Assembly (NCBI RefSeq): GCF_051900425.1
Contig: NZ_JBHZGK010000009.1
Location: 1 to 64,000 of the forward strand
Source of the DNA: Frateuria_A sp051900425
GTDB taxonomy: Bacteria > Pseudomonadota > Gammaproteobacteria > Xanthomonadales > Rhodanobacteraceae
Reading direction: 5' to 3'
Length of the DNA stretch: 64,000 nucleotides
The notes beneath the pieces are model-generated. The model made no database searches and had not been told where the DNA came from. It saw only the letters and a program-made list of their open reading frames with translations. Below are positions 1 through 8,407 of this stretch, piece after piece (within the stretch, counting starts at the first letter, position 1; each line of letters begins with the position of its first letter). The translations under genes and the position numbers were made by a program.

Positions 1-53
1 GCCTGCTTGAGGATCGAGACGATCTGCGTCTCGGTGAACTTCGACTTCTTCAT
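1..53 (-). CDS. IS3-family transposase OrfA, N-terminal fragment cut by window edge
   Basis: Only the first 17 codons lie in the window. They read MKKSKFTETQIVSILKQ, the typical start of IS3-family OrfA, whose helix-turn-helix binds the element's ends. An AGGAGG ribosome binding site sits five bases before the ATG at 51-53. Nothing can be said about OrfB or whether the element is intact, because the rest lies to the left of the window. The family call rests on this short but very characteristic N-terminus. Confidence 0.75.
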   Translation of the reverse strand, partial: MKKSKFTETQIVSILKQ

Positions 54-126
54 GGAACCTCCTGGCTCGGGAACGATGCCAGAAAGTTCTACTTTCGAGA
101 TGTCTGCCTAACGGGGGAGCTTACGG
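1..126 (-). mobile_element. Edge of an IS3-type insertion sequence
   Basis: The transposase start implies that the element's upstream end falls between about 54 and 130. A C-rich stretch with GTTAGGCAGACA on the minus strand (about 101-120) could be the terminal inverted repeat, but the other end is not visible, so the right boundary given here is a guess. No target-site duplication can be checked. Confidence 0.35.
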
Positions 127-244
127 GCGTACTTCGACACTCGACGATCCCCTGAAAGATGGCTGCGCAGGCAGCTACCCGGCATTGAAACAGATGTGAC
201 CGGCAGGCCCAACCCGCGCGGTGCACGCTTGCGATCTGACCGGG

Positions 245-529
245 CTAGAGCCGCTCCTTCGCCGCCAGGTAGGCCAGGCCCCGCTCGCGCTTGCCGACCG
301 CCACCACGGTCACCACCAGCACCTTGTCCTGCACCTGATAGACCAGCCGATAGCCGGAGGCGCGCAACTTGATCTTGTAGCAATCGGGCATGCCGTGCAG
401 CCGCGCGGCGGGCACGTGCGGGTGCTCCAGCCGTTCGGTCAGTTTCTTCTTCAGTTGCGCGCGGATGTCGGGGGAAAGCTTGCGCCATTCCTTGAGCGCG
501 GACTCGACGAACTCCAGGCTATAGGTCAT
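245..529 (-). CDS. RelE/ParE-superfamily toxin
   Basis: A 94-residue basic protein of the size and pattern of RelE-type toxins: an N-terminal helix with FVESALKEWRKLSPDIR, then the beta-sheet core with PAARLHGMPDCYKIKL, SGYRLVYQV and VVTVVAVGKRER. RelE toxins cut mRNA on the ribosome; the R-LVYQV and KRER elements match the usual basic core strands. The gene overlaps the antitoxin gene upstream by 11 bases, the normal co-translated order of antitoxin then toxin. Family-level call is firm; whether it is an active ribonuclease is inferred. Confidence 0.88.
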   Translation of the reverse strand: MTYSLEFVESALKEWRKLSPDIRAQLKKKLTERLEHPHVPAARLHGMPDCYKIKLRASGYRLVYQVQDKVLVVTVVAVGKRERGLAYLAAKERL

Positions 530-764
530 CGAGCTTGACCTTGACCCGGCGCTCGCCCTTGCGCTGGCGCACCAGTTCGGCCAGCTCCAGGTCTTCCAGG
601 CGGTCCAGCAGGCGCTTGTAGGTTTCCGCAGGGACCAGATAGGCGCTGGGCTTGTTGTGCACCAGCACGGCGACCGACTCGCCGTCGGCCGCCTCGATCA
701 CGGCACTGGGGTTGCGCTTGAGCTCGGTGATGCTGATGCTTGCGCCGGCCAGGATGGCTTCCAT
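519..764 (-). CDS. Phd/YefM-RelB type antitoxin
   Basis: An 81-residue protein beginning MEAILAGASISITELKRNPS and continuing with SAVIEAADGESVAVLVHNKPSAYLVPAETYKRLLDRLEDLEL, the Phd/YefM DNA-binding fold followed by a charged helical tail that would wrap the toxin. The start at 762-764 is preferred over an in-frame start 11 codons upstream because it gives the canonical N-terminus; it also lies inside the operator palindrome. It is expected to neutralise the RelE-like toxin encoded next and to repress the operon. Confidence 0.87.
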   Translation of the reverse strand: MEAILAGASISITELKRNPSAVIEAADGESVAVLVHNKPSAYLVPAETYKRLLDRLEDLELAELVRQRKGERRVKVKLDDL

Positions 765-794
765 ATTCGTCTCCAAATTCGGGGACGAATATGG
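761..794. promoter_or_regulatory. Operator palindrome over antitoxin start codon
   Basis: Perfect 11-base arms CCATATTCGTC (761-771) and GACGAATATGG (784-794) flank a 12-base centre. The left arm contains the antitoxin start codon. Autoregulated Phd/RelB systems bind such palindromes near their promoter. Binding is inferred; the symmetry is directly visible. Confidence 0.75.
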
Positions 795-858
795 CACGCA
801 GACGGATGGGCTTCAAGTGGCGGCCAGGCATGCTGACCGCCGCAAGGGAGCGCGGGGC

Positions 859-2529
859 TCAGATCATCGGCAGGTTCAAGCCCTGCTCGTTTGCGCACTC
901 GATGGCGATGTCGTAGCCGGCATCCGCATGACGCATCACACCGCTGGCCGGGTCATTCCACAACACCCGCGCAATCCGCTTGTCTGCCGCCTCGCTGCCA
1001 TCACACACGATCACCACCCCCGAGTGCTGGCTGTAACCCATCCCCACCCCACCACCGTGATGCAGCGAAACCCACGTCGCCCCACCGGCGGTATTGAGCA
1101 TCGCATTGAGCAACGGCCAGTCGGACACCGCATCCGAGCCATCCTTCATCGCTTCGGTCTCCCGATTCGGACTCGCCACCGATCCAGAGTCCAGATGATC
1201 CCGCCCAATCACCACCGGAGCCTTCAATTCCCCCTTCCGCACCATCTCATTGAACGCCAGCCCCAGCTTGTGCCGCTGCCCCAGCCCCACCCAGCAAATC
1301 CGCGCCGGCAGCCCCTGGAAGCTGATCCGCTGCTCGGCCATGTCCAGCCAGTTGTGCAGGTGCTTGTCGTCGGGGATTAGCTCCTTGACCTTCTGGTCGG
1401 TCTTGTAGATGTCCTCGGGGTCGCCCGAGAGCGCGACCCAGCGGAACGGGCCGATGCCCCGGCAGAACAGCGGCCGCACGAACGCGGGCACGAACCCCGG
1501 AAAGGCGAAGGCGTTCTCGCACCCTTCGTCCTTGGCCATCTGGCGGATGTTGTTGCCGTAGTCGAAGGTGGGAATGCCTTTTTCGTGGAAGGCGAGCATG
1601 GCTTCCACGTGCTGCTTCATCGAGCGCTTGGCGGCGTCGCGGGTGCCGTTGGGGTCGCTCTTGCGGCGCTCGAACCACTCTTCCACCGTCCAGCCGAGCG
1701 GCAGGTAGCCGTTGACCGGGTCGTGCGCGCTGGTCTGGTCGGTGACGGCGTCGGGGCGCACGCCGCGGCGCACCAGCTCGGGCAGCACCTCGGCCGCGTT
1801 GCCCAGCAGCGCGATGGATTTGGCTTCGCCCGCCTTGGTGTACTTCTCGATGCGCGCCAGCGCGTCGTCCAGGTCGGTGGCCTGCTCGTCGACGTAGCGG
1901 GTCTTCAGGCGGAAGTCGATGCGGCTCTGCTGGCATTCGATGGTGAGCGAGCAGGCGCCGGCCAGGCTCGCGGCCAGCGGCTGCGCGCCGCCCATGCCCC
2001 CTAAGCCCGCGGTGAGGATCCACTTGCCCTTGAGGCTGCCGTTGTAGTGCTGGCGGCCCATCTCCACGAAGGTCTCGTAGGTGCCCTGCACGATGCCCTG
2101 CGATCCGATGTAGATCCAGCTTCCGGCCGTCATCTGGCCGTACATCATCAGGCCCTTCCTATCGAGCTCGTTGAAGTGCTCCCAGTTGGCCCAGGCCGGC
2201 ACCAGGTTGGAGTTGGCGATGAGCACGCGCGGGGCGTCCGGGTGGGTCGGGAACACGCCGACCGGCTTGCCGGACTGCACCAGCAGGGTTGCGTCGTCGT
2301 TGAGCTCGCGCAGGCTGCGCAGGATGGCGTCGAAGCATTCCCAGTTGCGCGCGGCGCGGCCGATGCCGCCGTAGACCACCAACTCCGCCGGGTTCTCCGC
2401 CACCTCGGGGTCGAGGTTGTTCTGGATCATCCGGTACGGCGCCTCGGTGAGCCAGCTCTTGCAGGTGAGCTCGCTGCCGCGCGGGGCGCGGATGGTGCGG
2501 GTGGTGTCGATGCGGGTGGGGGCGTTCAT
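859..2529 (-). CDS. hutU: Urocanate hydratase
   Basis: A 556-residue protein, the usual urocanase length. It converts urocanate to 4-imidazolone-5-propionate in histidine breakdown, using tightly bound NAD as electrophile. Visible signatures are the glycine-rich GGLGGMGGAQ segment near residues 175-185 and GVGMGYSQHSGVVIVCDG in the C-terminal third, which holds the conserved urocanase block. The ATG at 2527-2529 (MNAPTRIDTT) has an AAGGAGAG ribosome binding site, so the longer upstream reading is rejected. No hutH, hutI, hutG or hutC lies within this window, so the rest of the pathway must be elsewhere or absent. Confidence 0.96.
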   Translation of the reverse strand: MNAPTRIDTTRTIRAPRGSELTCKSWLTEAPYRMIQNNLDPEVAENPAELVVYGGIGRAARNWECFDAILRSLRELNDDATLLVQSGKPVGVFPTHPDAPRVLIANSNLVPAWANWEHFNELDRKGLMMYGQMTAGSWIYIGSQGIVQGTYETFVEMGRQHYNGSLKGKWILTAGLGGMGGAQPLAASLAGACSLTIECQQSRIDFRLKTRYVDEQATDLDDALARIEKYTKAGEAKSIALLGNAAEVLPELVRRGVRPDAVTDQTSAHDPVNGYLPLGWTVEEWFERRKSDPNGTRDAAKRSMKQHVEAMLAFHEKGIPTFDYGNNIRQMAKDEGCENAFAFPGFVPAFVRPLFCRGIGPFRWVALSGDPEDIYKTDQKVKELIPDDKHLHNWLDMAEQRISFQGLPARICWVGLGQRHKLGLAFNEMVRKGELKAPVVIGRDHLDSGSVASPNRETEAMKDGSDAVSDWPLLNAMLNTAGGATWVSLHHGGGVGMGYSQHSGVVIVCDGSEAADKRIARVLWNDPASGVMRHADAGYDIAIECANEQGLNLPMI

Positions 2530-2674
2530 GGCCGGCTCTCCTTGAGGCAGATGGCCGAGTATAGCCAGCGGGGCTGGGGGTGCTTTCGGGGGTGACGGGC
2601 GGCACGGGGTGGTGGGCGAACGCGGCGCTAGACTCGCGCGGCAGGCTGTCGATCGTTCCTCCCCGGAGACGCGC

Positions 2675-3985
2675 ATGTTGCTTCGATCCGCTATGCCCTG
2701 GCTCGCGCTGCTGGCGCTGGCGCCCGCCGTGAGCCGCGCCGATGCGCCGACGATCGATGCCACCCTCGCCCACCGCTATTTCGACGAGGCCGCGCAGCAG
2801 TGCCGGTCCGATGGCGCATGGCTGTGGGGCAAGTCGCTGTGCGGGCCGATGCTGCTGGTGGAACCGGCATCGCGGCGCGTGGTGGCGAACCAGGCCGATG
2901 GCGAAGGCCGCCTGCATGCCAAGGGCGGCGTGTACGTCGGCGCGTTGCCCACGAGCCAGACCATCGCAAACACCGCGCTGGACTGGGCGGGCGTGCACTG
3001 GAGCGAGATGCTCTGGCCGCTGCCGGAGGAGGCGCCGGTACGCCGCACGATGATGGCGCACGAGGCGTTCCATCGGATCCAGGACAGCCTGGGCTTGCCC
3101 GCGGGCGGGCGTGATGCCCCGCACCTGGACACGCTCGGAGGCCGCTACACGGTGCAACTGGAGTGGCGTGCGCTCGATGCGGCGCTGGCGGCGAAGACCG
3201 ATGCCGAGCGCCGTGCGCGGGCCGCCGATGCGCTGGCCTTCCGCGCCGCGCGCTACCAGACGTTTCCCGAGGCCGAGCAGGCCGAGACGGCGCTCGAGCG
3301 CAACGAAGGCCTGGCCGAATACACCGGCGTGATGGTCGGCAACCGCACGCCGGCCGAACAGGTGGCGATGGCGCATTGGGACCTCATCTGGCATCCGAAG
3401 AACGATGCGACGTTCGCGCGCTCGTTCGCGTACCCCAGCGGGCCGGCGTACGGCATCCTGCTGGATCGCTATCGGCCCGGCTGGCGCAAGGCGATCGTCA
3501 AGGGCGGCTCGCCCGCGCGCATGCTGGCGGAGGCCTTGCATGTGGACATGCGCGCCACGCCGGACGTCCAGAAGCTGGCCGCGCGCTACGACGGCCCTGC
3601 CCTGCTCGCCAGCGAGCATGCGCGCGCCGAAGCCCGTGCGCGGCAGGCGGCGAGGTACACCGCGCAACTGGTGACCGGGCCGGTGCTCAAGCTGCCGCTC
3701 AAGCACATGAAGGTGCAGTTCAACCCGAGCAACCTCGTGCCCCTTGGTGATGCGGGCACGGTGTATCCCACCATGCAGGTGATCGACGACTGGGGCTCGA
3801 TCACGGTCGATGGCGGCGCCTTGATGGCGCCCGACTGGACGCTGCTCACCGTGGCCGCGCCCGAGGGCGAGCCGGGGGATGACGAGCTGCACGGCCAGGG
3901 TTGGACGATGAAGCTGGCAGCGGGTTGGCGCGTGGCACCCGGCCCGCGCAAGGGTGACTGGACCGTTGCCCGGGGCGGCCACTGA
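2675..3985 (+). CDS. Secreted HExxH (zincin-like) protein of unknown function
   Basis: A 436-residue protein with a signal peptide (MLLRSAMPWLALLALAPAVSRA, cleavage about residue 22). It carries HEAFH at residues 129-133 (a zinc-metallopeptidase HExxH pattern) and, about 80 residues later, EGLAEYTG with Glu211, which could be the third zinc ligand as in gluzincins. It is therefore likely an exported zinc hydrolase acting in the periplasm or outside the cell. I do not recognise a named family. The start at 2675 has GGAG eight bases upstream and begins directly at the signal peptide. It is divergent from hutU with a 145-base gap and looks like a single-gene unit. Confidence 0.7.
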   Translation: MLLRSAMPWLALLALAPAVSRADAPTIDATLAHRYFDEAAQQCRSDGAWLWGKSLCGPMLLVEPASRRVVANQADGEGRLHAKGGVYVGALPTSQTIANTALDWAGVHWSEMLWPLPEEAPVRRTMMAHEAFHRIQDSLGLPAGGRDAPHLDTLGGRYTVQLEWRALDAALAAKTDAERRARAADALAFRAARYQTFPEAEQAETALERNEGLAEYTGVMVGNRTPAEQVAMAHWDLIWHPKNDATFARSFAYPSGPAYGILLDRYRPGWRKAIVKGGSPARMLAEALHVDMRATPDVQKLAARYDGPALLASEHARAEARARQAARYTAQLVTGPVLKLPLKHMKVQFNPSNLVPLGDAGTVYPTMQVIDDWGSITVDGGALMAPDWTLLTVAAPEGEPGDDELHGQGWTMKLAAGWRVAPGPRKGDWTVARGGH

Positions 3986-4449
3986 CCGATCGGGATCCAC
4001 GCGGGTCGCACGGTCGTCGTCAGCCCACCGTCTCATCGCGCGAGGGCGATGGTGCGCGGAAGGCCACCTGTGCCGTCGCGGGCTGGGCACATTGCGCGGC
4101 GGAGGTTTGCGGTTCGCGCGGGTGGCGGTGCCGGTGCACGCAAAGATAACCGTGCCGTCCGCCAGGGTGACCCGCGCCAGCCCGTGGCTGCTCGATCGCC
4201 GGTTTGCCGCGGCCATGGCTGTCATCGAACCCTTCCATGGAAGTCGCTCTCAGCCACTGCGCGGCGATGACGACGGACGGCGCGATTTCCTTGTCCACCG
4301 CCATTCGCCGAATCGGCGGGGACCACGCCCGCGGCCAACCAGGCAGCCGTTCGGCCGGAAAGCTGTCTAGACAGCGAGCTGAACATGAACGTACGCAAAA
4401 CGCTCACGGAATCCGAAGCACTATTCCGCGCCGCCAGAACACCCGTGGC
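3986..4449. other. Intergenic stretch without a convincing gene
   Basis: No gene was supported here. The minus strand holds short overlapping readings in two frames between about 4020 and 4304 (for example LADGTVIFACTGTATRAN), which might be remains of a decayed gene but match nothing I know. A possible 31-codon reading on the plus strand (4385-4480, MNVRKTLTESEALFRAA) ends inside the leader hairpin of the next gene; it has only a weak ribosome binding site. Confidence 0.4.
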
Positions 4450-4541
4450 GATCCGAGCCCGACAGGGAGCCCGCGTTTGAAGCGGGACGGACCAGACCGC
4501 ACGAGCCGAACCAGGGGGACTACCGCAAGGGAGCATCACCC
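4450..4541 (+). promoter_or_regulatory. 5' leader with hairpin, copy A of a duplicated element
   Basis: About 90 bases before the first beta-propeller gene are repeated almost unchanged before the second (5690-5778). A small hairpin CCCGC-GTTTGAA-GCGGG lies at 4470-4486. In copy B the stem is CCTGC/GCGGG with a shorter loop, so pairing is kept. GGGAG before the ATG is the ribosome binding site. Confidence 0.5.
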
Positions 4542-5630
4542 ATGAAAAACCATAAGCTTGCCGGCTCCATCTGTGCACTTCTGCTCACTGCCCTGGGCGC
4601 GTCGACCGCTGCCGCACAGACCTCCACCGCCTCGATCCTCGTCACCCGGCCGATCTACCGCTTCGACGGCGCCCACGGCAGCCAGCTCTACCGCGTGCAG
4701 CCGTCCGGCCAGGGCCTGACGACGCTGGTGCCGGTCACCTACGGGGTCGACATCGCCAACCCTTCGTGGTCGCCGGGTGGCTCCTCCGTCGTGTTCGAGA
4801 TGGGCGCACGGGAAACAAACGACAGGTACAGCGGCGCGCATCTGTACGTAGTCAACCGGCAAGGCGGCTCACCGCGGCAGCTGACGACCGGCGACGGCCT
4901 GCAGGTGAGCCCCTGGTGGGGACCGAAGGGCGTGATCGCGTTTGTCACCCAGAAGGGCCATGGCCAGTGTCTGGCGACCGTCCGCGGCGACGGCACCGGC
5001 CAGCACATCGTGTTCTGCCCGGTCGGTGTGCCGGGCGAGTCCTGGAGCATCTGGGTGCACGTGTTGCGATGGACGGCCAGCGGCAACGGCGTCCTGCTGG
5101 AGGCCGAAGCGAACGAAGGCGGGCTCGAGCCGGAAAAGTGGTACTCGGAGATTTACCGGGTCAATGTTTCCACCGGCGCGGCCGTCAAGCTCACCTCGCA
5201 CGTGTTCGACGGGGGCGAGAGGGACCTGGCGATCTCGCCTGATCGGGTACACGGTGTGTACAGCGGCGCCCCGATGCAAGCCATCGACCTGACGACCGAC
5301 ACGCTGACGCCGCTTCCGACCGATGGCCTGCATCAGGTCTATTCACCCGACGGCGCAAAGATCGCGTTTCTCAAGTACGAGTCCGATATCCAGACGTGGC
5401 GGATCTACATCATGCGCGCCGATGGCAGCAACGTTCACCGGGCGCCTGCGCAGACGACCCGCTCCGACGTCTACAACAATTCGATCTCCGACTGGTCAGC
5501 CGATGGCTCGCGCCTGTTGTTCAACCAGGTCGGCAACAACCAATGGGTGCGCATGATCGACCTGCGCAACAAGACGTCTAGGAACGTCACCAACGGCGTG
5601 GCGGACGAGCGCGCCTGGTTCCATCCGTAA
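4542..5630 (+). CDS. Exported TolB/WD40-like beta-propeller protein
   Basis: A 362-residue protein with a clear signal peptide (MKNHKLAGSICALLLTALGA, cleaved after AAAQ near residue 27). The rest shows PD40-type repeats of the TolB C-terminal propeller kind: GSQLYRVQPSG, PSWSPGGSSVVFE, LYVVNRQGGSPRQLT, PWWGPKGVIAF, VYSPDGAKIAFL, IYIMRADGSNVHR and ISDWSADGSRLLF. Such propellers bind partner proteins in the periplasm; a specific role cannot be given. It is followed immediately by a close paralogue with the same leader, so the pair arose by tandem duplication. Not TolB itself, since the N-terminal TolB domain and the tol-pal neighbours are absent. Confidence 0.82.
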   Translation: MKNHKLAGSICALLLTALGASTAAAQTSTASILVTRPIYRFDGAHGSQLYRVQPSGQGLTTLVPVTYGVDIANPSWSPGGSSVVFEMGARETNDRYSGAHLYVVNRQGGSPRQLTTGDGLQVSPWWGPKGVIAFVTQKGHGQCLATVRGDGTGQHIVFCPVGVPGESWSIWVHVLRWTASGNGVLLEAEANEGGLEPEKWYSEIYRVNVSTGAAVKLTSHVFDGGERDLAISPDRVHGVYSGAPMQAIDLTTDTLTPLPTDGLHQVYSPDGAKIAFLKYESDIQTWRIYIMRADGSNVHRAPAQTTRSDVYNNSISDWSADGSRLLFNQVGNNQWVRMIDLRNKTSRNVTNGVADERAWFHP

Positions 5631-5640
5631 GCCGCTTGCC

Positions 5641-5664
5641 GGGGGCGGCTGCCAGGTCGCCCCC
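5641..5664 (+). terminator. Hairpin after first propeller gene
   Basis: GGGGGCG (5641-5647) pairs with CGCCCCC (5658-5664) across a ten-base loop, ten bases after the stop codon. No T-run follows, so it may act as a weak or Rho-assisted terminator. Confidence 0.5.
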
Positions 5665-5689
5665 ACTTCGCTGGCCGAACATCCGTGCT

Positions 5690-5778
5690 GATCCAGCCCG
5701 GCAGGGGAGCCTGCGTTTGCGGGCCGGACGCGACCGCACGCCCCGAATGAGGGGGACTAACGTCCGGGAGCATCAACC
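5690..5778 (+). promoter_or_regulatory. 5' leader with hairpin, copy B of a duplicated element
   Basis: Aligns along its whole length with 4450-4541 including GGGGGACTA and GGGAGCATCA before the ATG. Its hairpin GCCTGC-GTTT-GCGGGC lies at 5709-5724. The T:G and C:G differences relative to copy A preserve pairing. Confidence 0.5.
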
Positions 5779-6855
5779 ATGAAAACCAACAAGCTAGCCA
5801 GTTCCATCTGTGCCGTTCTGCTCACTGCCCTGGGTGCGTCGTCCGCGTTCGCACAGACTTCCACGGCCTCGATCCTGTTCACCCGTCAGGTCTTCCGCTT
5901 CGATGGCGCCCTTGGAAGCCAGCTCTACCGCGTGAAGCCGTCGGGGCAGAACGTCGTGACGCTGGCGCCGGTGACCTACGGATTCGACATTCATGGCGCC
6001 AGCTGGTCGCCCGGCGGCGCCTCGGTCGTGTACGAGCTGATCCACCAGGCGATCGGCAGCCCGACCTATACATCCCAGCTTTACGTGGTCAATCGCCAGG
6101 GCGGGTCGCTGCATCAGATCACCACCGGCGATGCCCTGCACTCGCAGCCCTCGTGGGGGCCCAACGGCGTCATCGCCTTCGCGCTCGGTAGTTGTCTCGC
6201 CACGGTTCGACCCGATGGCACGCAACAGCACGTGGTGTTCTGCCCGCCACACGAATCCGGGCAGCACGGGAGCATCCTGCTTTCGCTCTTCCACTGGACG
6301 CCCAGCGGCAACGGCATCCTGATCGAGGCGGCCGGTGACGAGGGCGGACTCGAGCCGGTGATGTGATACTCGAGCATCTATCGGGTCAATGTTTCCACCG
6401 GTGCGGCGGTCAAGCTCGCCGCGCAGGTCTTCGACAACTCGTACGACCGCGATCTTGCCATCGCACCTGACAACCAGCATGGGGTGTACGGCGGCAACCC
6501 CATGTACACGCTCGATTTCGTCAGCAACACCCGCACGCCGCTCTCGACCTTTGGCGGCGACCCGATGTATTCGCCGGACGGCTCGAAGATCGCTTTCCTC
6601 CGTGGCGACACCTTGGGCTCGAATGCCCGCGTTTACCTGATGCGCGCGGACGGGAGCAACGTGCATCCGGCGCCGGCGCAGACGAATCCCGACGTGAGCA
6701 TCACGGCTATTTCCGACTGGTCTTTCGACGGCACGCGCCTGTTGTTCGATCAGGTCGGCAACAACCAGTGGGTACGCATGATCGACCTGCGCGACAGGAC
6801 CGCCAGGAACGTCACCAACGGCGTCGCGGACAAGCACGCGTGGTTCCATCCGTAA
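5779..6855 (+). pseudogene. TolB-like propeller paralogue interrupted by a TGA at a Trp codon
   Basis: The reading starts with MKTNKLASSICAVLLTALGA and runs in one frame to the stop at 6853-6855 (358 sense positions if read through), parallel to the upstream gene. At 6364-6366 a TGA interrupts it: the upstream copy has EPEKWYSEIYRV, this copy has EPVM, stop, YSSIYRV. One TGG to TGA change explains this. The part after the stop keeps the propeller repeats and ends with the same VADKHAWFHP tail type, so decay is recent, or the base is an error, or there is read-through. The first 195 residues alone would give half a propeller. A restart at 6484 lacks a signal peptide. Confidence 0.8.
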
Positions 6856-6865
6856 ATGGTTCGAC

Positions 6866-6890
6866 GGGGCGGCGGCCTCCCGGCCGCCCC
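6866..6890. terminator. GC-rich hairpin between propeller copy and fumC
   Basis: GGGGCGGC (6866-6873) pairs with GCCGCCCC (6883-6890) with a nine-base loop, followed by GCCTTTCCC. It lies between convergent genes and may stop transcription from both sides. Confidence 0.55.
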
Positions 6891-6943
6891 GCCTTTCCCG
6901 CCAGCGATGGGCTGGATCCCAATGCGGTCCGTGCCGGAGCGCG

Positions 6944-8326
6944 CTATTCGCCGTGGATGCCGCCGCGGGTCAGCGCGGTGGGGTCCAGCAACTTCTTCAG
7001 CTCGTCCTTCGACAGGCCGGTGGTTTCCAGCGCCACGTCCATGATCGGGCGCTTTTCCTTGTAGGCCTGTTTGGCGGTGGCCGCGCCCTTCTCGTAGCCG
7101 ATCACCGGATTGAGCGCGGTGACCAGGATCGGATTCATCGCCAGCGCCTGGTTGACGCGCTCGCGGTTCACCTTGAAGCCGGCGATCGCCTTGTCGGCGA
7201 GCAGGCGGCTGACGTTGGCCAGGATGTCGATCGACTGCAGCAGGTTGTAGGCGATCATCGGCAGCATCACGTTGAGCTGGAAGTTGCCCGACTGGCCGCC
7301 AAGGGTGATCGCCGCATCGTTGCCGATGACCTGGGCGGCGACCATGGCGGTGGCTTCCGGGATCACCGGATTGACCTTGCCGGGCATGATCGAGGAGCCC
7401 GGCTGCAGCGCCGGCAGTTCGATTTCGCCCAGGCCGGCCAGCGGGCCGGAGTTCATCCAGCGCAGGTCGTTGGCGATCTTCATCAGCGCTACGGCAAGCG
7501 TCTTGAGCGTGCCGGAGAGTTCGACCGCCGCGTCCTGCGAAGCCATGCCTTCGAAGAAGTTCCCGGCCGACTCGAAGCGCACGCCGGTCAGGGTCTTCAG
7601 TTCGCGCGCCACAGCGGGACCGAACTTGGGATCGGCGTTGATGCCCGTGCCGACCGCGGTGCCGCCCTGCGGCAGGCGGCGTATGCGCTTCAAGGCATCC
7701 TCGATGCGCTCGATGGCCGAACCGATCTGCGCGGACCAGCCGGAGAGCTCCTGGCCGAAGGTCACCGGCATCGCGTCCATCAGGTGGGTGCGGCCGGTCT
7801 TGGGGACGTTCTTCAGCTCGCGGGAGCGCTTGTCGATGGCCTTCTGCAGGTGCCTGAGCGCCGGCAGCAGGCGCTCGCTGGTGGCCAGCGTGGCGCTCAC
7901 GTGGATCGCCGTGGGGATCACGTCGTTGGAGCTCTGGCCGTAGTTGACGTGGTCGTTGGGGTGCACCTTGGCGCCGCCCTGTGCGGCGAGATGGGCGATC
8001 ACCTCGTTGGCGTTCATGTTGGTGCTGGTGCCGGAGCCGGTCTGGAACACGTCGATCGGGAACTGGGCGTCGTACCGCCCTTCCGCCACCGCCAGCGCAG
8101 CCTTGCGGATCGCCGCCGCCTGCCCCTTCTTCAGGTGGCCCAGCGCCAGGTTGGCCGACGCCGCGGCGGCCTTGATCAGGCCCAGAGCGCGGATGAAGTC
8201 GCGCGGCAGGGCCAGGCCGGAGATCGGGAAGTTGTCGATCGCGCGCTGGGTCTGGGCGCCGTAGAGCGCGTCGGCGGGGACCTTGAGTTCGCCCATGCTG
8301 TCGTGTTCGGTGCGGAAGTCGGCCAT
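6944..8326 (-). CDS. fumC: Fumarate hydratase, class II
   Basis: A 460-residue protein of normal FumC length, hydrating fumarate to malate in the TCA cycle without an iron-sulfur cluster. It begins MADFRTEHDSMGELKVPADALYGAQTQRA, has SGSGTSTNMNANEV near residue 100, and the fumarase/aspartase signature GSSIMPGKVNPV near residues 315-326 that holds the catalytic serine loop. Class II rather than aspartase is favoured by the N-terminus and length. The ATG at 8324-8326 has GAGGAA upstream and is preferred over a TTG two codons earlier. A palindromic repeat separates it from the divergent purB. Confidence 0.96.
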   Translation of the reverse strand: MADFRTEHDSMGELKVPADALYGAQTQRAIDNFPISGLALPRDFIRALGLIKAAAASANLALGHLKKGQAAAIRKAALAVAEGRYDAQFPIDVFQTGSGTSTNMNANEVIAHLAAQGGAKVHPNDHVNYGQSSNDVIPTAIHVSATLATSERLLPALRHLQKAIDKRSRELKNVPKTGRTHLMDAMPVTFGQELSGWSAQIGSAIERIEDALKRIRRLPQGGTAVGTGINADPKFGPAVARELKTLTGVRFESAGNFFEGMASQDAAVELSGTLKTLAVALMKIANDLRWMNSGPLAGLGEIELPALQPGSSIMPGKVNPVIPEATAMVAAQVIGNDAAITLGGQSGNFQLNVMLPMIAYNLLQSIDILANVSRLLADKAIAGFKVNRERVNQALAMNPILVTALNPVIGYEKGAATAKQAYKEKRPIMDVALETTGLSKDELKKLLDPTALTRGGIHGE

Positions 8327-8407
8327 GGTCAATTCCTCGGGAAGTCAGGCCACTATAGGTTGGGCCGCGTGGAGTCGGGCACAACAACTCTGGACAAACA
8401 CCGGGCC

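Noticed and set aside
6364..6366. TGA as a selenocysteine codon
   Set aside because: The paralogue has tryptophan, the site is in a propeller strand without redox function, and no SECIS-like stem was apparent just downstream.
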